From the NCBI GenBank assembly GCA_016280345.1, contig JAEEGN010000121.1:1-8710 (forward strand): 8,710 bases of DNA, written 5' to 3'. The first letter of the stretch is position 1. Each line of letters begins with the position of its first letter. Below the pieces are notes generated by a model, which was not told where the DNA came from, searched no databases, and saw only the letters and a program-made list of their open reading frames with translations. This stretch comes from Selenomonadaceae bacterium. GTDB taxonomy: Bacteria > Bacillota > Negativicutes > Selenomonadales > Selenomonadaceae. Shown piece after piece: positions 7,501 through 8,710 of the stretch. The position numbers and the translations under genes are program-made.

Positions 7501-7749
7501 TTCGATTCTGGACGAGTCACTATTAACTCCTCTCAGTTCTTTGACCACGTTCCTGCAGAAGCCTGGAACATGACAATCGGTGGTTACCAGCCCGCTCAGA
7601 AGTGGCTCAAAGATCGCAAGGGGCGTGCTCTCACTTCGGATGATTGTCAGCACTATCGCATGATAATCTACGCACTTCTCCGTACCCGCCGCCTCATGGA
7701 TGAGCTCTCGGTGGTATGGGAGAAGCAAATGGCTGCCCAACCTCATTGA
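4501..7749 (+). CDS. Single-chain type ISP/IIG-like restriction-modification enzyme (nuclease plus N6-adenine methyltransferase), helicase-less
   Basis: 1082 residues from ATG 4501. The N-terminus carries a PD-(D/E)XK nuclease signature: P69-D70 ITL, then E86-A-K88 in GYVEAKD. A helical linker follows to about residue 310. The gamma-class N6-adenine methyltransferase core is next: VWYTP ending at 341, SAM motif I LDPAMGTSTF at 400-409, and catalytic NPPY at 519-522. The remaining half (NLHGN, NVFDIQPGVSINIFV, YRPFDKRW near 800, HSHEYRKNY) resembles the C-terminal specificity region of type ISP enzymes such as LlaBIII/LlaGI. Those enzymes are about 1570 residues and carry an SF2 helicase between nuclease and methylase, which is absent here. 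It should methylate adenine at, and cut near, its own recognition site. ATG 4438 in the same frame would add 21 Arg/Ala-rich residues but lies inside hairpin P5, so 4501 is preferred, although its ribosome binding site is weak. The specificity region is noticeably AT-richer than the methylase core. Confidence 0.9.
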   Translation: MPAKKVAQQPTDTEKIAAVKLYLDEINRKRRTGVAREHTYRGTLETLLGHLLPSAMSVNEAAQIDCGAPDITLIDRQSGLVIGYVEAKDVGTGDLLGRRASGNKEQFNRYKAALDNIAFTDYIEFVFYRRGEPEVSVRIAEIDGDGIRPLPENYGRFLSLIERLGNVVLQCITSPTQLARFMAAKARMLQVAAQRFLSSGKGGGSSLNDLMEGFRRILMPEVSIEEFSDIYAQTLTYGLFAARLHDTSPENFSREEAARLIPKSNPFLRKLFSHINTGIEKEIEWAVDDIVRLFAAADVKGIMKDYGKFHKRSDPMIHFYEEFLSAYDAGLRKDRGVWYTPLPVVRFIVRAVDELLERSFGLSDGLASRDKVSIEVEENTESGRRMTKKVKKEVPKVQILDPAMGTSTFLAECVMRIYDRFAGNEGLWPGFVKDHLIPRLNGFELLMAPYTMAHIKMDMVLDATGCRTTGEERFNLFLANSLVPPPPPGGTLFDLILGDEAREANKIKRDWPVMVVLGNPPYLGESQNKGEWIIRLITDYKKEPGGKVKLVERNPKWLNNDYVKFLRLAQHYVEKNPDHGRGIVAYINPHGFLYDPTFRGMRWNLLKTFDEIYVLNLHGNSKNHERSPDGSKDENVFDIQPGVSINIFVRTGLKAPDALGKVFYADLWGKRKDKFKFLSDTDFSAVPYVELSPIAPMYFFVPKNTKGKEEYNQGFRIDELMKLNGVGICSKRDNIAIQDSKDAIQEVVSDFAHQSELQIKDKYHVRSESRDQKISYAIEAVKHFGVSDELFKPISYRPFDKRWTYFTPRSRGFLAYPVYNVMSHLAKRGNVALITGRQGQAVGGEEWNLAFCSENIVDLNMFYRGGGCTFPLWIYEENLGNWEKVPNLNPEIVAKIVEAIGGKHKPHLSLSSQAPTPLEIFDYIYAVLHSHEYRKNYREFLETDFPRIPYPTSAGQFNSLAKIGTELRKAHLLQFAPTKEELSTIATFPIVGSNELEILSFDSGRVTINSSQFFDHVPAEAWNMTIGGYQPAQKWLKDRKGRALTSDDCQHYRMIIYALLRTRRLMDELSVVWEKQMAAQPH

Positions 7750-8001
7750 TACGCGGTCGGCACTGAGATTCATGGTCCCGAACTCTCAGAATCAGACTGG
7801 GGACGGTTCTTCGCCCGGCATCCTCAGTCGCTCGAACGACTCTATTCGAGGTTTCTGGAGTCCAAGAATCCTTCGTTCTGGGTCGAGCTGCTTTCGGGGC
7901 AGCCGCAGTTCGCGGACAAGTGTCCGTGGGAGAAACTGAAGGGTAGTGATTGGGAAGCGCGTCTCGCAAAGCAGCCGCAGCTCGCGGGGTATAGGTGGTG
8001 A
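7750..8001 (+). pseudogene. Start-less remnant of a 24-residue QPQFADKC-repeat protein
   Basis: Directly after the methyltransferase TGA (7747-7749) the same frame stays open for 83 codons to TGA 7999-8001. It contains no ATG, GTG or TTG, so it cannot be initiated normally. It reads like real protein: DWGRFFARHPQ near the beginning, then FWVELLSG, QPQFADKC, PWEKLKGSDW, and a second QPQLAG. The two QPQ copies are exactly 72 nt (24 residues) apart, and the DNA is also conserved (16-nt blocks at 7900-7915 and 7972-7987 with one difference). I recall tandem W..LL..QPQFADKC.W..L.G repeats from uncharacterised proteins of PVC-type gut bacteria, but cannot verify that here. The remnant is most simply the 3' end of a repeat gene whose 5' part was lost when the restriction gene arrived. 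Translation by TGA read-through is possible but less likely. Confidence 0.6.
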
Positions 8002-8021
8002 GGCAACGGGCGGAAAGTCCG

Positions 8022-8073
8022 GGTAGGGCGAGGCGTCCCGCCGAGCCGAAATAGGATGGCGGCTCGCCCTACC
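8022..8073. repeat. 52-nt foldback element in intergenic DNA
   Basis: GGTAGGGCGAG (8022-8032) pairs perfectly with CTCGCCCTACC (8063-8073). CCGCC (8038-8042) pairs with GGCGG (8058-8062), directly inside. This gives 16 pairs with a 5-nt bulge (8033-8037) and a 15-nt loop. An alternative pairing, CGAGCC 8042-8047 with GGCTCG 8061-8066, competes with it. No T-tract follows. It looks like a dispersed intergenic palindrome (REP/BIME type) rather than a terminator. Confidence 0.75.
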
Positions 8074-8091
8074 TTGCTTGTGCGCAAATAC

Positions 8092-8136
8092 GGGAGGGTC
8101 GCAGCTTGCTGCGACCGTCGGCGAGAGAGGTGCCGG
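8092..8136. repeat. REP-like palindromic unit A
   Basis: GGTCGCAG (8097-8104), loop CTTG, CTGCGACC (8109-8116) forms a perfect 8-bp hairpin. It is followed by the conserved box CGGCGAGAGAGGTGCCGG (8119-8136), which can itself form a short CGGC/GCCG stem. Unit B, 50 bp downstream, repeats this architecture. Confidence 0.75.
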
Positions 8137-8141
8137 GGTAT

Positions 8142-8186
8142 GGCGGGCGCAACAAGTTGCGCCCCTCCCGGCGAGAGAGGTGCCGG
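8142..8186. repeat. REP-like palindromic unit B
   Basis: GGGCGCAA (8145-8152), loop CAAG, TTGCGCCC (8157-8164) forms a perfect 8-bp hairpin. It is followed by an exact copy of the 18-nt box of unit A (8169-8186), spaced 50 bp from the first. The stems differ in sequence but keep the same length and place. The loop is the reverse complement of that in unit A. Confidence 0.75.
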
Positions 8187-8219
8187 TGTGCAAACGGCTG
8201 CACATTTTTCTGGTTTTTT
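8187..8219 (+). terminator. Rho-independent terminator
   Basis: TGTGCA (8187-8192) pairs with TGCACA (8199-8204) around a 6-nt loop. A run of five T (8205-8209) follows, and after CTGG a second run of six T (8214-8219). It is placed to stop transcripts from the restriction gene and its trailing remnant, just ahead of the next promoter. Confidence 0.72.
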
Positions 8220-8230
8220 CGCGAACCCCC

Positions 8231-8259
8231 TTACGAAAAGGCTCGCCATTTGCTATACT
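8231..8259 (+). promoter_or_regulatory. Extended -10 promoter of the last gene
   Basis: TATACT (8254-8259) is preceded by TGC (extended -10). TTACGA (8231-8236) lies 17 bp upstream and is a poor -35 (3 of 6), so recognition probably relies on the extended -10. The dyad TGCTA (8251-8255) and TAGCA (8259-8263) is centred on the -10. The predicted start near 8266 gives a leader of about 76 nt. Layout and sequence resemble the promoter at 4151. Confidence 0.7.
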
Positions 8260-8330
8260 AGCAGTGTTCTCGGCGCGGGAATATGTTGCCCGGCGGAACG
8301 TTTAAAATACGAAAGAATACATCTGGAACA

Positions 8331-8337
8331 GGAGAGG
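8331..8337 (+). promoter_or_regulatory. Ribosome binding site of the last gene
   Basis: AGGAGAGG precedes ATG 8342; the GGAG core (8331-8334) ends 7 nt before the start. This fixes ATG 8342 as the start of the partial gene. Confidence 0.8.
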
Positions 8338-8341
8338 TAAA

Positions 8342-8710
8342 ATGAGTTGTGGAGCTTATCCGTCTGCTACGGTCCGCATCATGGACATCAAGCGGTTTGT
8401 TCAGGATTTCATCAGGGACTACAAGCCTGACCTCGAAGGAATCCAGACGCCTCTAGACGTTTTTACTTGGGTGTTTGGCGAGGTCTATTGTGTTTCCCCG
8501 GAAAAAGAGGGATGCGAACTGGATCCTGACGATCCAAACCGAAACGGCTGTGAAATCACTTATTCTGGGACGGGAGTCTATCCCACTCAGTGGTGCTACG
8601 ACGGCTTTGTGAATTTCTTTAGGTGGTGCATCCCGTACGTCGAAGAGAAGACGGCACACTTCCAGAACCAAGTCGAAGTCTGGGAATCTACCGCTTGGCG
8701 TACGGGGACC
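8342..8710 (+). CDS. Uncharacterised Cys- and Trp-rich protein, N-terminal part (3' end outside window)
   Basis: The frame is open from ATG 8342 to the last base of the window, giving 123 codons with no stop. Support is good: an extended -10 promoter, a terminator isolating it from upstream, and a strong ribosome binding site. I do not recognise the family. The protein begins MSCGAYPSATVRIMDIKRF and has a charged, probably helical stretch (IKRFVQDFIRDYKPDLEG). An acidic loop with cysteines follows (EGCELDPDDPNRNGCE), then an aromatic segment (YPTQWCYDGFVNFFRWC). Six cysteines and four tryptophans occur in the visible 123 residues. No signal peptide or membrane segment is seen, so a cytoplasmic protein is likely, with the cysteines possibly binding metal. 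Function is unknown. Confidence 0.82.
   Translation, partial: MSCGAYPSATVRIMDIKRFVQDFIRDYKPDLEGIQTPLDVFTWVFGEVYCVSPEKEGCELDPDDPNRNGCEITYSGTGVYPTQWCYDGFVNFFRWCIPYVEEKTAHFQNQVEVWESTAWRTGT

Noticed and set aside
7700..7939. 79-codon + frame beginning at ATG 7700
   Set aside because: It overlaps the methyltransferase end out of frame and is Ser/Arg-rich like a shadow. The repeat signature lies in the other frame.
8011..8023. CGGAAAGTCCGGG resembles the conserved core of RNase P RNA
   Set aside because: The other conserved RNase P regions and the required length are absent, and the motif abuts an intergenic palindrome. Chance similarity.
8092..8186. Short CRISPR array
   Set aside because: Only two copies of an 18-nt box, and the stretch between them is palindromic repeat, not spacer. 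No cas genes.
8453..8671. 72-codon minus-strand frame at the right end
   Set aside because: It lies opposite the partial gene at 8342, which has a promoter, a ribosome binding site and an open frame. The reverse frame has none.

Overview
This is a bacterial window. The left part is GC-rich and tightly packed on the + strand; no convincing gene lies on the - strand. The GC-rich coding style, the RecB-RecD pair, and a 24-residue QPQFADKC-type repeat remnant that I associate from memory with uncultured Lentisphaerota/Kiritimatiellota-like (PVC) bacteria suggest that kind of organism. This taxonomic guess is weak and unverified.

Layout. (1) 1-4129: an operon-like run whose genes overlap or nearly abut. 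It holds the C-terminal 398 residues of RecB (end of the UvrD-type helicase plus the complete PD-(D/E)XK nuclease), full-length RecD, and a PPP-superfamily metallophosphoesterase. Together this is double-strand-break repair and foreign-DNA degradation, with an unexpected phosphatase as third gene. (2) 4130-4500: a gene-free stretch that is far from empty. An 8-bp palindrome overlaps a strong extended -10 promoter. After it comes about 260 nt with no ATG, which folds into several hairpins, including a rod of about 130 nt with roughly 40 base pairs. I read this as an unassigned structured RNA, either free-standing or the leader of the next gene. (3) 4501-7749: a single large restriction-modification protein of type ISP/IIG style (PD-ExK nuclease, N6-adenine methyltransferase, C-terminal specificity region) without the helicase/translocase of classical ISP enzymes. 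(4) 7750-8001: a start-less remnant of a 24-residue-repeat protein, in the same frame as the methyltransferase and directly behind its stop codon. (5) 8002-8186: intergenic palindromic repeats, namely a 52-nt foldback and two 50-bp-spaced REP-like units. (6) 8187-8710: an intrinsic terminator, then a second extended -10 promoter that resembles the one at 4151, a 75-80 nt leader, a good ribosome binding site, and the first 123 codons of an unrecognised Cys- and Trp-rich protein that runs off the window.

How it fits together. RecBCD chews unprotected linear DNA and the ISP-like enzyme modifies or cuts at specific sites, so the window is defence- and repair-flavoured. The most unusual element is the structured RNA between the two modules. 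Second is the set of repeats and the broken repeat gene behind the restriction gene, which look like scars of insertion or recombination.
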